Shown piece by piece: positions 1-8,066 of a stretch of 14,248 nt of DNA. The DNA is from Isotricha intestinalis. Lineage: Eukaryota > Ciliophora > Litostomatea > Vestibuliferida > Isotrichidae. Made by a program: the position numbers and the translations under genes. The notes under the pieces were generated by a model. It was not told the DNA's origin. It saw only the letters and a program-made list of their open reading frames with translations, and did no database searches. The stretch's first letter is position 1. Each line of letters begins with the position of its first letter. The stretch is from positions 1 to 14,248 of the forward strand of contig JAJJLU010004362.1 in assembly GCA_023807065.1 (NCBI GenBank), given 5' to 3'.

Positions 1-529
1 ATGAAGTCTTATTAAATGTAATAAAATTCTTTTCTATTAATTGAATTTTAATAATTAAATCTAGGACTTCAATTAATTCTTCTTCTTCATAATTATCTTT
101 TTCTTCTTCCTTTTTATTATTATTTTCTTCTTCAATTAGTCTCTATTTATTCATAAAAGAAATATATTAAATTTTCCTTTAATTCTCTATAAATTCATAT
201 AATTATTTCTATTAAATTTTTAATATATATTTTTATGAAATAATCTTCTTCATCATTAGCACTTCTATCAATCTATTTTTCATCATCACCAAAAATTTGC
301 TCAGATTCAATTTTTTGTTTAACAATAACTTCTCTTTAAGTAAATTTATTTAAATCATCAATTCTATCAAAATATTCTCCTTTCATTTGATTACTTTCTA
401 AAATTAGTTTATATTGAACCATAGAAATAAATAAATTTTTACTTAGAATAAATCATTTGACCATTGAAACATAATTATTCCAAATATTTATCGATTTTAT
501 TTAATATTATTAATTTATAATAACTTTCA
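1..529 (-). pseudogene. Decayed 3' part of a kinase-like gene (acidic tail)
   Basis: Minus-strand coding-like sequence continues from the kinase remnant to the left edge. Readable stretches include FDRIDDLNKF, EQIFGDDEK, IDRSANDEEDYF and, near the edge, an acidic stretch around NYEEEELIEVLDLI. They are interrupted by TAA (after KFT), TAG (after GDDEK), TGA and further TAA/TAG codons, and the frame changes at least twice. Most stops are TAA or TAG, one C-to-T change away from Gln codons. I recognise no domain. It may be the kinase's C-terminal regulatory region or a separate dead gene, and it continues beyond position 1. Confidence 0.5.
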
Positions 530-1075
530 TTTATTTTGCATTTAGAAAAAGCATTCTATAAGTAACTAAAGTAAATGAATCTATATCTAAGGAAAAAATA
601 ACTGAATCAATTCTATTATATTTTTTTAATAATATATCAGGAGATAGATAATATTTTGTTCCTAAAGGAGTTGTTAATATCATCGGTTTTATTTTCTGAT
701 AATAACGTTCCAAAAAAATCTACTATTTTAATATTAAAATCTTTATCTAACATTATATTTTCCACTTTTAACTCTTTATCAACAATATTATTTTCTTTTA
801 CTTAACTTATTCCTGTTAAAATTTCTTGAAAAATGAATTTTCCTGATTTTTCTCCTAAACATTCTTGTGAAAAAAAAGATAACCAAATAATCTCCTTTTT
901 CAACATATTCTAAAATAATATATTTCAATCTTTTTTTTACTCCTTCTATTATCATTGCTCCTTCAACATGACGATATTATATTTATAATGTTTTAATTTT
1001 TTTACAATTTTAATTGGAGTAATATTATTTTTCTAGATAACTTTCCATTATGGTGATATTATATATTCCATTATT
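530..1075 (-). pseudogene. Ser/Thr protein kinase domain, broken by frameshifts and stops
   Basis: Reading the minus strand from about 1,072 down, the subdomains of a eukaryotic protein kinase appear in order. They are a glycine-loop remnant (GIYNITIMESYLEK), the lysine strand (ITPIKIVKKLKH, compare VAIK), the hinge (KYIILEYVEKGDY), the catalytic loop (DKELKVENIMLD at 780-745, where HRDLKPEN is expected), the DFG region as DFFG at 720-709, and the activation segment and APE/F-helix (TPLGTKYYLSPDIL, then FSLDIDSFTLVTYRML). The frame changes near 972 and near 705. There is a TAA at 802-804 and another just after the F-helix at 531-533. The catalytic HRD triad has become DKE and an extra Phe splits DFG. 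The gene is therefore inactive. The family assignment is firm; the subfamily is not determined. Confidence 0.8.
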
Positions 1076-1320
1076 AATTTAAATATTGATTTATTTTAAT
1101 TAATTTTTTTTTATTTTTTAGACTTTATAAATTATTTTTTTGATTTCCTTTTCTTTTTATGCATTTTTTTTATGAATTTTTCTTTTGAGTTTTAAAGGTT
1201 TTTTTAATTTAATTAGGTATTTAAAATAATAAAAAAGAAAGGAAAATTGAAAAAATTTCTTTTGGTTATTTTTTCAGTTATTCCTTCATTATCTTCATAT
1301 AATTTCTTTATTAATTGTTA
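1076..1320 (-). pseudogene. Possible N-terminal remnant of the kinase pseudogene
   Basis: On the minus strand around 1,320-1,210 a stop-free stretch reads like protein (KKLYEDNEGITEK, then RNFFNFPFF). It is followed by Lys-rich sequence with many stops leading into the kinase glycine loop. It has the right orientation and position for the kinase's N-terminal extension, but it could be an unrelated scrap. No domain is visible. Confidence 0.3.
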
Positions 1321-1674
1321 AAATATTTTTCATTTTACAAGATTACTTTTTGCAAATATGCAATTTTAAAAATATAAAAATGATTATTTTTCTATTGTAA
1401 TTTATTTAATTTAATTTCGTAAATATTTTTATTTTTAATTTAGTCAAATTAAAGTGTTGATGTGTATCAAAGATTTTTAATTCAAAAAGCTATGATTAAA
1501 CTCCTTTTAATTTTTCTATTAATTATCACAATAAAAATTATTGGTAAATTACTACATATTTTTCTTCAACCATTTTAAAGTAACTATATTTAATAATAAT
1601 ACAATAAAAACAAATAAAAATTAAAATATAACATTAAAATATTAATTTATATCATTATATTAAATATATATTAA
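1321..1674. other. Intergenic leader of the METTL13-type gene
   Basis: No gene is seen here. The last ~110 bases before the ATG at 1675 are nearly free of G and rich in A with some C, which also holds for the leaders of the other plus-strand genes. No TATA box or initiator could be singled out from the AT background. Confidence 0.5.
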
Positions 1675-3756
1675 ATGAATCAAGATAAAAAACAAACTCA
1701 ATTCCCAAACGAAGAAAAAGAAGAAACTCAAAAAAAATTAACTCCAATGCCAAAAATAGAAAATTATATTCATCCATTAACAATACCCTTATTAAATCAT
1801 ATTCAACGTAAATTAGAAATAGTATTAAATACAATGATAAAAAAATTTGAAAGTCAAAAACCGACTTTATATATTAAATACCCAGAAATAAATATAATAT
1901 CAGATGAATTAAATCCTTTATTTCAATATGAATCTAATTTCAATTTAAATGATGCAGCAATTCAATTTAATAATATTATAGATTGTATTCATTTTTTCCA
2001 TTTTGTCACAGATGAAAATAAAATAGATTCAATAAAAGAAAGTGAGAAAATAAACCAAGAAATATTAAATACTTTATTATCAAAAATAAAAGAAAATGGT
2101 TCATTAATGTTAATGTGTGATTTCCAATATTTACGTCAAATACCAAATGCTTTAAAAATTTCATTAGGAGAAAATAATAAAATGAAATTATTTATAAAAT
2201 TATATATAATAGAAAAATTACCTTTAATAACATTTTTATATATCCAAAAAATGTCAGAATCAAAAGATATAATTATATTAGAAAATGAAAAGATGTTATC
2301 TTATGAAGTTTATGATGATTTAACAATATCAAAACCAATGGGATACACGATTTCTCAAATGCCAAAAAGTATTTCATATATGTTTGAAATGTATCAATAT
2401 CAAGGTTATTTAAAAGATTTACATCCAGGTTATTCAATTCCAATTAAAATAAAAGAACAATTTTGGAGTGATAATATTGATTTTACTTTAACAATATGTG
2501 ATAGTGATGACGAAGAAGTTAGAAATAAAAAAAAATGTGTTGCCATTATCGTTTCTAAAAGTTATTCAAGTGATTTTGTATATTTAACTATTGAAGGAAA
2601 TATGGCTCTTTGTAAACAAGCTGATGCTGCAAGAATAATATTAATTAGAGCTGCCCCTTTTAATCATGATTCTACTGAAGAAATTAAACAAAAATTATCT
2701 TCTTATATTGTATTATTTAAATTTAAAGATTGTGTTAATGAAAGTATTCCAGTTATGTTAATGAGTGATGAAAATGAACAAATGGAAATTATTTTTGAAA
2801 ATGATAATTTAATTGTGAGAGATGTTGTTGAAAATGAAAGTAAAAATACTTTAAGACAATTAATTTTTAGAAGTAGTCCTACTGAAATTCAAAGTGAAGT
2901 TAAATTAACTTTAACTTCAAGAAATAATATTAAAAATGATAAGGAAAATAAATATATTCCTGTTTTTACTATTGATAGATATTTTCAAAAAGGTTTAGTT
3001 CAATGTTTAGATGAAAATTATTTATCTATGTTTTATATTAAAACTTTATTATGTAGTATTTTTTTTTTAGATATGGAAAAATTTCCTGAGGAAAAAATAA
3101 ATATATTAATTCTTGGAGCAGGAATTGGAACTATTAATTTTTATTTTGATAAATTATTAAAATCTAATGTTAGAATTGATGCTGTTGAATTAGATAAAAA
3201 TGTTACTGAAGTTGGAAGAGAATTTTTTAAATTAAATAATTATAAAGAAGAAAAAAACAATATTAATTGGTTTTTCAGCGATGGTAAAAAATTTGTTTTA
3301 GATTCTTCAAGAAAAGAATTTTATGATTTAATTATTATGGATATTAATAACACAAATTTAATTGAGGGTATTTCTCCACCTCCCATTTTTTTTGAAGATA
3401 TTTTTATAAAAAAAATTCTTAGTTTATTAAAAAATAAAGGAATGTATATTATTAATTTAATGTCAAGGAGTTATAAAAATTATTATGATTCATTTAATAT
3501 TTTAGATAAGAATTTTCCTCATATTTTCATTGTAGATAGCAATGAAGATTTGAATAAAATTCATTTTTGTTTAAAAGAAAAAATGGAAAAAGAAAAATTT
3601 TTGGAAACATATAATAAAAATTTATTAAAATTTACTGATAAAGAACATACTAATATAGAATTAATCAGGGAAGATCATGTTCAAATTATTAAAAGATTAA
3701 TTGGGACTGATGTTGTTAAGAAAAATCTTGAAGCTTATATTCCATATACTGGTTAA
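1675..3756 (+). CDS. METTL13-type eEF1A methyltransferase, N-terminal domain degenerate
   Basis: This 693-residue protein matches the whole architecture of METTL13 (human protein ~699 residues). That enzyme carries two methyltransferase domains acting on elongation factor eEF1A: the N-terminal one on Lys55, the C-terminal one on the N-terminus. The C-terminal, spermidine-synthase-like domain looks complete: motif I ILILGAGIGT at residues 477-486, acidic motif DAVELDK at 502-508, DG at 536-537, IIMDIN at 553-558 and SPPPIFF at 567-573. Residues 280-410 match the METTL13 linker (CVAIIVSK, LRQLIFRSSPTEIQSE). In the N-terminal domain only the later part is recognisable (about 91-193, including KENGSLMLMCDF), and no GxGxS SAM motif exists. 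The ATG follows a G-free leader, and no upstream in-frame start is evident. All Gln are CAA. The assignment is from remembered family features, without alignment software. Confidence 0.85.
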   Translation: MNQDKKQTQFPNEEKEETQKKLTPMPKIENYIHPLTIPLLNHIQRKLEIVLNTMIKKFESQKPTLYIKYPEINIISDELNPLFQYESNFNLNDAAIQFNNIIDCIHFFHFVTDENKIDSIKESEKINQEILNTLLSKIKENGSLMLMCDFQYLRQIPNALKISLGENNKMKLFIKLYIIEKLPLITFLYIQKMSESKDIIILENEKMLSYEVYDDLTISKPMGYTISQMPKSISYMFEMYQYQGYLKDLHPGYSIPIKIKEQFWSDNIDFTLTICDSDDEEVRNKKKCVAIIVSKSYSSDFVYLTIEGNMALCKQADAARIILIRAAPFNHDSTEEIKQKLSSYIVLFKFKDCVNESIPVMLMSDENEQMEIIFENDNLIVRDVVENESKNTLRQLIFRSSPTEIQSEVKLTLTSRNNIKNDKENKYIPVFTIDRYFQKGLVQCLDENYLSMFYIKTLLCSIFFLDMEKFPEEKINILILGAGIGTINFYFDKLLKSNVRIDAVELDKNVTEVGREFFKLNNYKEEKNNINWFFSDGKKFVLDSSRKEFYDLIIMDINNTNLIEGISPPPIFFEDIFIKKILSLLKNKGMYIINLMSRSYKNYYDSFNILDKNFPHIFIVDSNEDLNKIHFCLKEKMEKEKFLETYNKNLLKFTDKEHTNIELIREDHVQIIKRLIGTDVVKKNLEAYIPYTG

Positions 3757-4132
3757 TATAAATGTTAAAAAAAATAATAAAGAAATCTCACAATTTATAA
3801 AAAATCTCTTAATTATTATTTATTCTTTTTTATCATTAAATAAATTGAAATTGATTTTTTAATACTTCTATGAGTATAAAAAATCCTTTTTATATAATTA
3901 ATGAAAAAAATCTATCAATTTAAAATAAATCAGAAATAAAATTAAATTAATTTTTTTACCGTAAAAATTTCTTAAAAAAATCTTTTTTTAAATTCTAAAA
4001 AAATAATAGATGTGTAAGACTAATTTTCTGAATTCAATTAAAGATTTAATTTTTTGATTTTGAAATTTAATTTTTTCAACACATTATTTTTAATAGAAAT
4101 ATTTAATTATTATTAAAATTATATTGTTTTAA
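3757..4132. other. Intergenic spacer, no gene seen
   Basis: This is AT-rich sequence with stops in all frames between two plus-strand genes. An AATAAAG occurs within ~25 bases of the upstream stop and could be a polyadenylation signal, though such strings are common at this composition. The ~60 bases before the ATG at 4133 contain very little G. Confidence 0.5.
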
Positions 4133-5041
4133 ATGTCTGAGAATAATTCATCTAATATAAAAATTAACAAAGAAAATAATGAAATAACAGAAAATAAAGA
4201 GGAAAACATTGAAAACAATAATATAGAAATGAATCAAAATATTTTAAATATTGAATCAGTCATCAAACCAGTAAATAATTTTGAAGAAAATAAAAATGAA
4301 GACAACAAAGAAAAAAAGAAAGAAAAACCAAAAGAAATTAATAGGCCGATTTATAATCCAAATACTGAAATTAGTCAATTATCCTTAATGCAAAATTTAT
4401 ATACTTTAAATAATAATCAACCATCAATTGTATCAAAAAATGAAAATAGCAGATTTAATATTCTTTCTGATAATAATGATATTTCAAAATTAATTAATAA
4501 AACAAATAATAATGGATATGTAAATAAAGATAATCAATATAAAGAAGATTATTTTTATTCAATTTATCAATCCTATGCTGCAAAAAATAAAATAATAAAA
4601 AATTTAAGAAATTTAGATGATAAAGTAAATAAAGCCTCAAGTAAACCTTTAGGTAAAAATGAAGATAATATTATTTTATCAAAAAGAAATGAATTAAATT
4701 CATATAAAATAAAGGCAAAAGAAAATAATATAAAAGAAAAAAAAAATATTTCTATTAGTGGAAATAAGGTTAATTCTTATGATTATAAAAATAAAAATTT
4801 GGATTTAAATATATCAAATCAAGCAAAAGATTATTTTATAAATTTACAAAATGAATTAAAAAATTTTTCATTTCAAAATGAAAATAAAAAAAATAATGAA
4901 ATAGATAAGTCTTCTGGTTTTGAAGAAGTTAATCAAAAAATAGAAGAATTTTATAAAAAAATTAGAGGAAACCAAATTAATAACAATGAATTAGAAAAAA
5001 ATAAAATTATAAATAATAAAAAAGAAGAAGCAAATAAATAA
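4133..5041 (+). CDS. Hypothetical Asn/Lys/Glu-rich protein, 302 residues
   Basis: I do not recognise a family. The product is strongly hydrophilic with no signal peptide or membrane segment. Residues 1-70 are an Asn/Glu/Lys low-complexity tract. Residues 71-110 are the least biased part (PIYNPNTEISQLSLMQNLYTL). Residues 138-185 hold YFYSIYQSYAAKNKIIKNLR, which could form a helix. Residues 228-290 look helical with coiled-coil tendency (YFINLQNELKNFSFQ, FEEVNQKIEEFYKKI). The single long frame, the ATG after a G-poor leader and the use of CAA for Gln support a real gene. It lies tail to tail with the repeat-protein gene, 178 bases apart. It may be a disordered scaffold or adaptor, but that is a guess from composition alone. 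Confidence 0.75.
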   Translation: MSENNSSNIKINKENNEITENKEENIENNNIEMNQNILNIESVIKPVNNFEENKNEDNKEKKKEKPKEINRPIYNPNTEISQLSLMQNLYTLNNNQPSIVSKNENSRFNILSDNNDISKLINKTNNNGYVNKDNQYKEDYFYSIYQSYAAKNKIIKNLRNLDDKVNKASSKPLGKNEDNIILSKRNELNSYKIKAKENNIKEKKNISISGNKVNSYDYKNKNLDLNISNQAKDYFINLQNELKNFSFQNENKKNNEIDKSSGFEEVNQKIEEFYKKIRGNQINNNELEKNKIINNKKEEANK

Positions 5042-5219
5042 AAAATAGTAAAAAGATATAAAATCGTCTTAATGTTAATAATAAAACCCAAATATAATTA
5101 AAAAGTATTTAATTAACGAAAACATTAAATTAACCAAAAAATAAATCCAAAAAAAAATAAAAAATAAAATAAATTTAATCTATTAAATTATCAAAAAAAT
5201 GAGTTAATCAAATAATGTT

Positions 5220-6752
5220 TTAACACCAACAATCATTTTCACTATCAACAGGAATAGGTTTAGGAACAAAATCAGTCATATAAATAGTTTTTCCTTCTAA
5301 TTTATTAGGTTCTCTGTCACTTCCAAAAGCAAAATGACTTCTTTGTAAATCAGGTTTTGCACTTTTAATATTTCTTACATTATTATAAGGAATAAAATCT
5401 CTTCTTTGAGTAGTTTGCCCAATAAAAGGATCATCACCAAATTTATAATGAGTAGCTCTTAAATCATTAATTAAATCTTGATTAATTTTTTCAGCTCCTT
5501 TAAAAGTTTTTTGATCAAATTGATATGAATTACTCATAGTTGTACCATAATCATTATCCATTTCTCCTAAATTAAAATGTGAATTTTTTATATTTTTAAT
5601 CACATTATCTATTTTATTTTTATCATTTGGATCTAATTTATTTTCTACTGGAATATAATCACTTCTATATTTACTTTGATAATTCATTGGTCCATTTCCA
5701 GTTATTTTAAATGATGAAGTAAAGTTTTTATTATCAATTGGAGGATTTTTTTCCATTTTTTTTGGTGTCATTTGTCTTCCATATTCTGTTTCATATAAAT
5801 TATCTGGTTCTAATTTTTTATCTCCTAAACTCCAATTACTTTCTCTTAATTTTTGATTATTTAATAGTGGTTTAGCATTATCTGCGATACCAGGATCTTG
5901 AAAAGCAAAATTATTTGTTGTTTGCATTGGAATATTTTCTTTTCCAAATTCAAAATGATGATTTCTTAAATCATTTATTAATTCACTTTTATTTAATTTA
6001 TCTATTAATTTAATTGGCTGATGTTTAATATATGTTTCTTGATTAACTGATTTTAAAACTGGTTTATCTTCACCTAAAATAAAATTAGTTTTTGTTAAGT
6101 TTTTATTATCTAATTTAAAATCTACTTTTTTAGGAGGATAAGATATTCTGTGAGTTGTATTATAATCAGATGGAAAAATACCAAATTTATAATGTGAATT
6201 TTGTAATTCTTTTGTAGAAATTTTTTGATTAGGAAGATCATCTTTATTTATATTTGGTTGTTTAAATTTAGCTTGAGTTTCAGTCATATAATCATTATTA
6301 TCTGTTCCAAAATTGAAATTTTGATCTCTAAATTTTCTTTCTATTTTTTTATAATCTATATTGATTGGGGCATAATTAGATTTATCATAATATTCAGCTT
6401 TGAAAGTTGTATTATAATTTGGTTCATAATTACCTAAAATAAAATGACTTTTTCTTAAATCATTTTTTAGATTTTCATCTAAATTATTTCTTTGAGGAGG
6501 ATAATTTTCTAAAGGTGCTGTTTCTATCATTTGATTTGTTTCTAAAGGTGGATTATCATCTCCTAATATAAAATTAGTTTTTCTTAATGATATATTATCT
6601 ATTTGAGGAGCATCTTTAGATGACATTTTTGGAGGAAATTGATTTGTATATGTTGTTTCAGGATTCCAATCATATGTTCCTAATTTAAAATGAGTATTTC
6701 GTAATTCTTTTCCGTTACAATTACATCGATGTTTGAAATCCATTTCTTTCAT
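5220..6752 (-). CDS. Twelve-repeat LRxSHFxLG protein, probably ciliary/flagellar
   Basis: The 510-residue product is built almost wholly from twelve copies of a motif close to LR-x-SHF-x-LG, followed by a loop ending in TT or a Tyr. Copies start near residues 17, 56, 99, 141, 183, 219, 262, 302, 344, 387, 431 and 469, about 41 residues apart. Between them lie Pro/Lys/Tyr-rich linkers such as YPPKK, SDYIPVE and RDFIPYN. There is no signal peptide, membrane segment or catalytic motif. Cys sits at both ends (CNC near residue 10; CWC at the C-terminus). From memory, evenly spaced motifs of this kind occur in predicted ciliary or flagellar proteins, and the spacing would suit a microtubule-lining or axonemal protein. 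That role is inference. The ATG at 6750-6752 is used; a second Met lies three codons on. A TTTTAGTGTTT motif lies 9 bases upstream. Confidence 0.85.
   Translation of the reverse strand: MKEMDFKHRCNCNGKELRNTHFKLGTYDWNPETTYTNQFPPKMSSKDAPQIDNISLRKTNFILGDDNPPLETNQMIETAPLENYPPQRNNLDENLKNDLRKSHFILGNYEPNYNTTFKAEYYDKSNYAPINIDYKKIERKFRDQNFNFGTDNNDYMTETQAKFKQPNINKDDLPNQKISTKELQNSHYKFGIFPSDYNTTHRISYPPKKVDFKLDNKNLTKTNFILGEDKPVLKSVNQETYIKHQPIKLIDKLNKSELINDLRNHHFEFGKENIPMQTTNNFAFQDPGIADNAKPLLNNQKLRESNWSLGDKKLEPDNLYETEYGRQMTPKKMEKNPPIDNKNFTSSFKITGNGPMNYQSKYRSDYIPVENKLDPNDKNKIDNVIKNIKNSHFNLGEMDNDYGTTMSNSYQFDQKTFKGAEKINQDLINDLRATHYKFGDDPFIGQTTQRRDFIPYNNVRNIKSAKPDLQRSHFAFGSDREPNKLEGKTIYMTDFVPKPIPVDSENDCWC
5290..6704 (-). 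repeat. Protein-level tandem repeat, 12 units of ~41 residues
   Basis: The units are clear in the translation but strongly diverged at DNA level. The Leu-Arg and the Phe-x-Leu/Phe-Gly core are best kept (for example LRKSHFILG, LRATHYKFG, LQRSHFAFG). Units 8 and 9 (LRESNWSLG, FTSSFKITG) are the most altered. Several linkers share Asp-Leu-Ile-Asn-Asp-Leu-Arg leading into the next unit (units 7 and 11). Such divergence suggests old duplication under functional constraint. Confidence 0.85.
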
Positions 6753-6760
6753 TTTTTTTC

Positions 6761-6771
6761 TTTTAGTGTTT
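6761..6771 (-). promoter_or_regulatory. AAACACTAAAA motif before the repeat-protein start
   Basis: On the coding (minus) strand this 11-mer ends 9 bases before the ATG. Similar elements precede the CAP/EF-hand gene (AAACCCTAAAA, 7996-8006) and the Tyr-rich gene (AAACACTAAAA, 9813-9823; AAACTCTAAAG, 9949-9959). The recurrence is visible, but a role in transcription is only a suggestion. Confidence 0.3.
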
Positions 6772-6929
6772 TTTTAATTTAATTTAAATTCACGTTTTCT
6801 TAATTTTTTTTTATTTTTTTATAGAATTAAGGAAATATTATGAATTTTATTTAAATTTATAATGAATTAAAATTATACTTTTTATTTTTGTTATTTATTA
6901 TTGTAAAAAATCAAAAAACAAAATATCTT

Positions 6930-7799
6930 TCAATCTTCAGGTTCTAACATTCCTCTAAAATCACCTGAATAATTCCACCTCATTCCATAACCATAATGAT
7001 TCCTTATCTCAAGTACTTTAGTATTATTAGGTAGATAATGTATATTCCACCAAATACAATCATTTAATATAGAATTAAAAACTTGAATAGCTTGATTATT
7101 TCTATTTTCTTCAGTTCCATTACAAAACCAAAAAGGATCTTTATTTCTATCATAATGTTTTGATAAGGCTCTTCCTCCAACAGTAATATTAGTTCTTCCA
7201 TTTCTATTCTATATTATAATATATATATATATTACATTGTATATTGTATTAAACAATAAAAATAAAGTTTCTCTTGTTAAAATTATTCCATTACAACTTC
7301 CTGGAGTTGTTCTAAAACCTAACATTGTTAATATTCCTCTTATTCCTATTAATTCTAAAAAATTGGATAATAGTTTATATGCTATTTCAAAATCTATTAT
7401 TTTTAAAATTAATTTTTTTTTTAAATAAATATTCTTACTATCTTGTTGAATATATGTAATTGCTTGAGTTATTATTCTACTATGTACATTCATAGAATCT
7501 ATTGTATTATTTGTTTCATCTTTTAATCCAATTATTTTGAAAAAACGAATTGGAAAAGATTTTTTATCATTCCAAAGAGAGATTACTTTTGAAATTATTT
7601 GTAAAAAATTGCCTCTTGGATATCCTTTATAATAATATTCCCCATCTTTGACAATTATATTTAGATGATAATAATCTTCGTTTATTTGTAAACTATTAAT
7701 AAAGTCATTTGGGAACTTTGATAAACTTTCTTCAAGGAAAATATCCCTTAATATATCAAATATTTTATTTCTTGGGGATTCATTTTTATTTTTAATCAT
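6930..7799 (-). CDS. Conserved protein of unknown function, two exons (280 residues)
   Basis: Exon 1 runs 7799-7236 and exon 2 runs 7208-6930. Joined across a 27-nt intron they give 280 residues ending in TGA. Exon 1 encodes a mostly helical domain (IIDFEIAYKLLSNFLELIGI, then GILTMLGFRTTPGSC). Exon 2 carries the most conserved-looking part: VGGRALSKHYDR, FWFCNGTEENRNNQA, WWNIHYLP, EIRNHYGYGMRW and FRGMLEPED. I recall uncharacterised plant and protist proteins with the same C-terminal pattern (GYG-x-RW followed by F-x-GFLEP), but know of no assigned function. There is no signal peptide or membrane segment. Without splicing the frame would stop at a TAG directly before this conserved part. The gene is divergent from the CAP/EF-hand gene. 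Confidence 0.75.
7209..7235 (-). other. 27-nt spliceosomal intron
   Basis: On the minus strand the intron begins GTAATATA and ends TATAATATAG, with an AT dinucleotide run between. It has GT-AG ends, a length divisible by three and an in-frame TAG as its last codon, so retention would truncate the protein. Unspliced, it would encode the implausible VIYIYIII followed by stop, between two clearly protein-like segments. The lack of frameshift across it argues for an intron rather than random decay, but a single nonsense mutation cannot be excluded. Confidence 0.72.
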
Positions 7800-8066
7800 T
7801 AAAAATTGTTAAAAATTATCTTTTTAAATATAATTTATGTCAAATAATATTTTTGGGTTTTCAATTTATTAAAATGTAAATAAATTAGCATTTGAATCTT
7901 ATATTTCTTTAAATAATCTCAAAAATTATTTTACATTCTTAAAAAATAATATTTGCAAAAAAAAAATAAAAAAGTAAAAAAAATGAAAAAATTATAAACC
8001 CTAAAATAAAAAAAAAAAATAATATTGAAAAAAAATCCAAAACCCAAAAAATTAATATATAAAAAA
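7800..8066. promoter_or_regulatory. Divergent intergenic region (shared promoter candidate)
   Basis: These 267 bases separate the starts of two divergent genes. The right half is almost purely A with some C on the plus strand and contains AAACCCTAAAA at 7996-8006. No defined TATA or initiator element could be picked out. Its promoter role follows from position only. Confidence 0.45.

Noticed and set aside
1..1075. Ciliate-type code (TAA/TAG = Gln) for this genome
   Set aside because: Intact genes use CAA for Gln throughout and end at TAA. The kinase also has frameshifts and a lost catalytic Asp.
7237..7428. Plus-strand 63-codon frame opposite exon 1 of the two-exon gene
   Set aside because: It is the antisense of a better supported coding region and has no independent protein features.
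7996..8006. AAACCCTAAAA as an interstitial telomere repeat
   Set aside because: There is only one unit, in an A/C-rich leader where such a string is easily met by chance.
8025..8066. N-terminal extension of the CAP/EF-hand protein from a TTG
   Set aside because: It is not an ATG, the added residues are only Lys/Pro/Asn-rich leader sequence, and the CAP helix starts right after the ATG at 8067.
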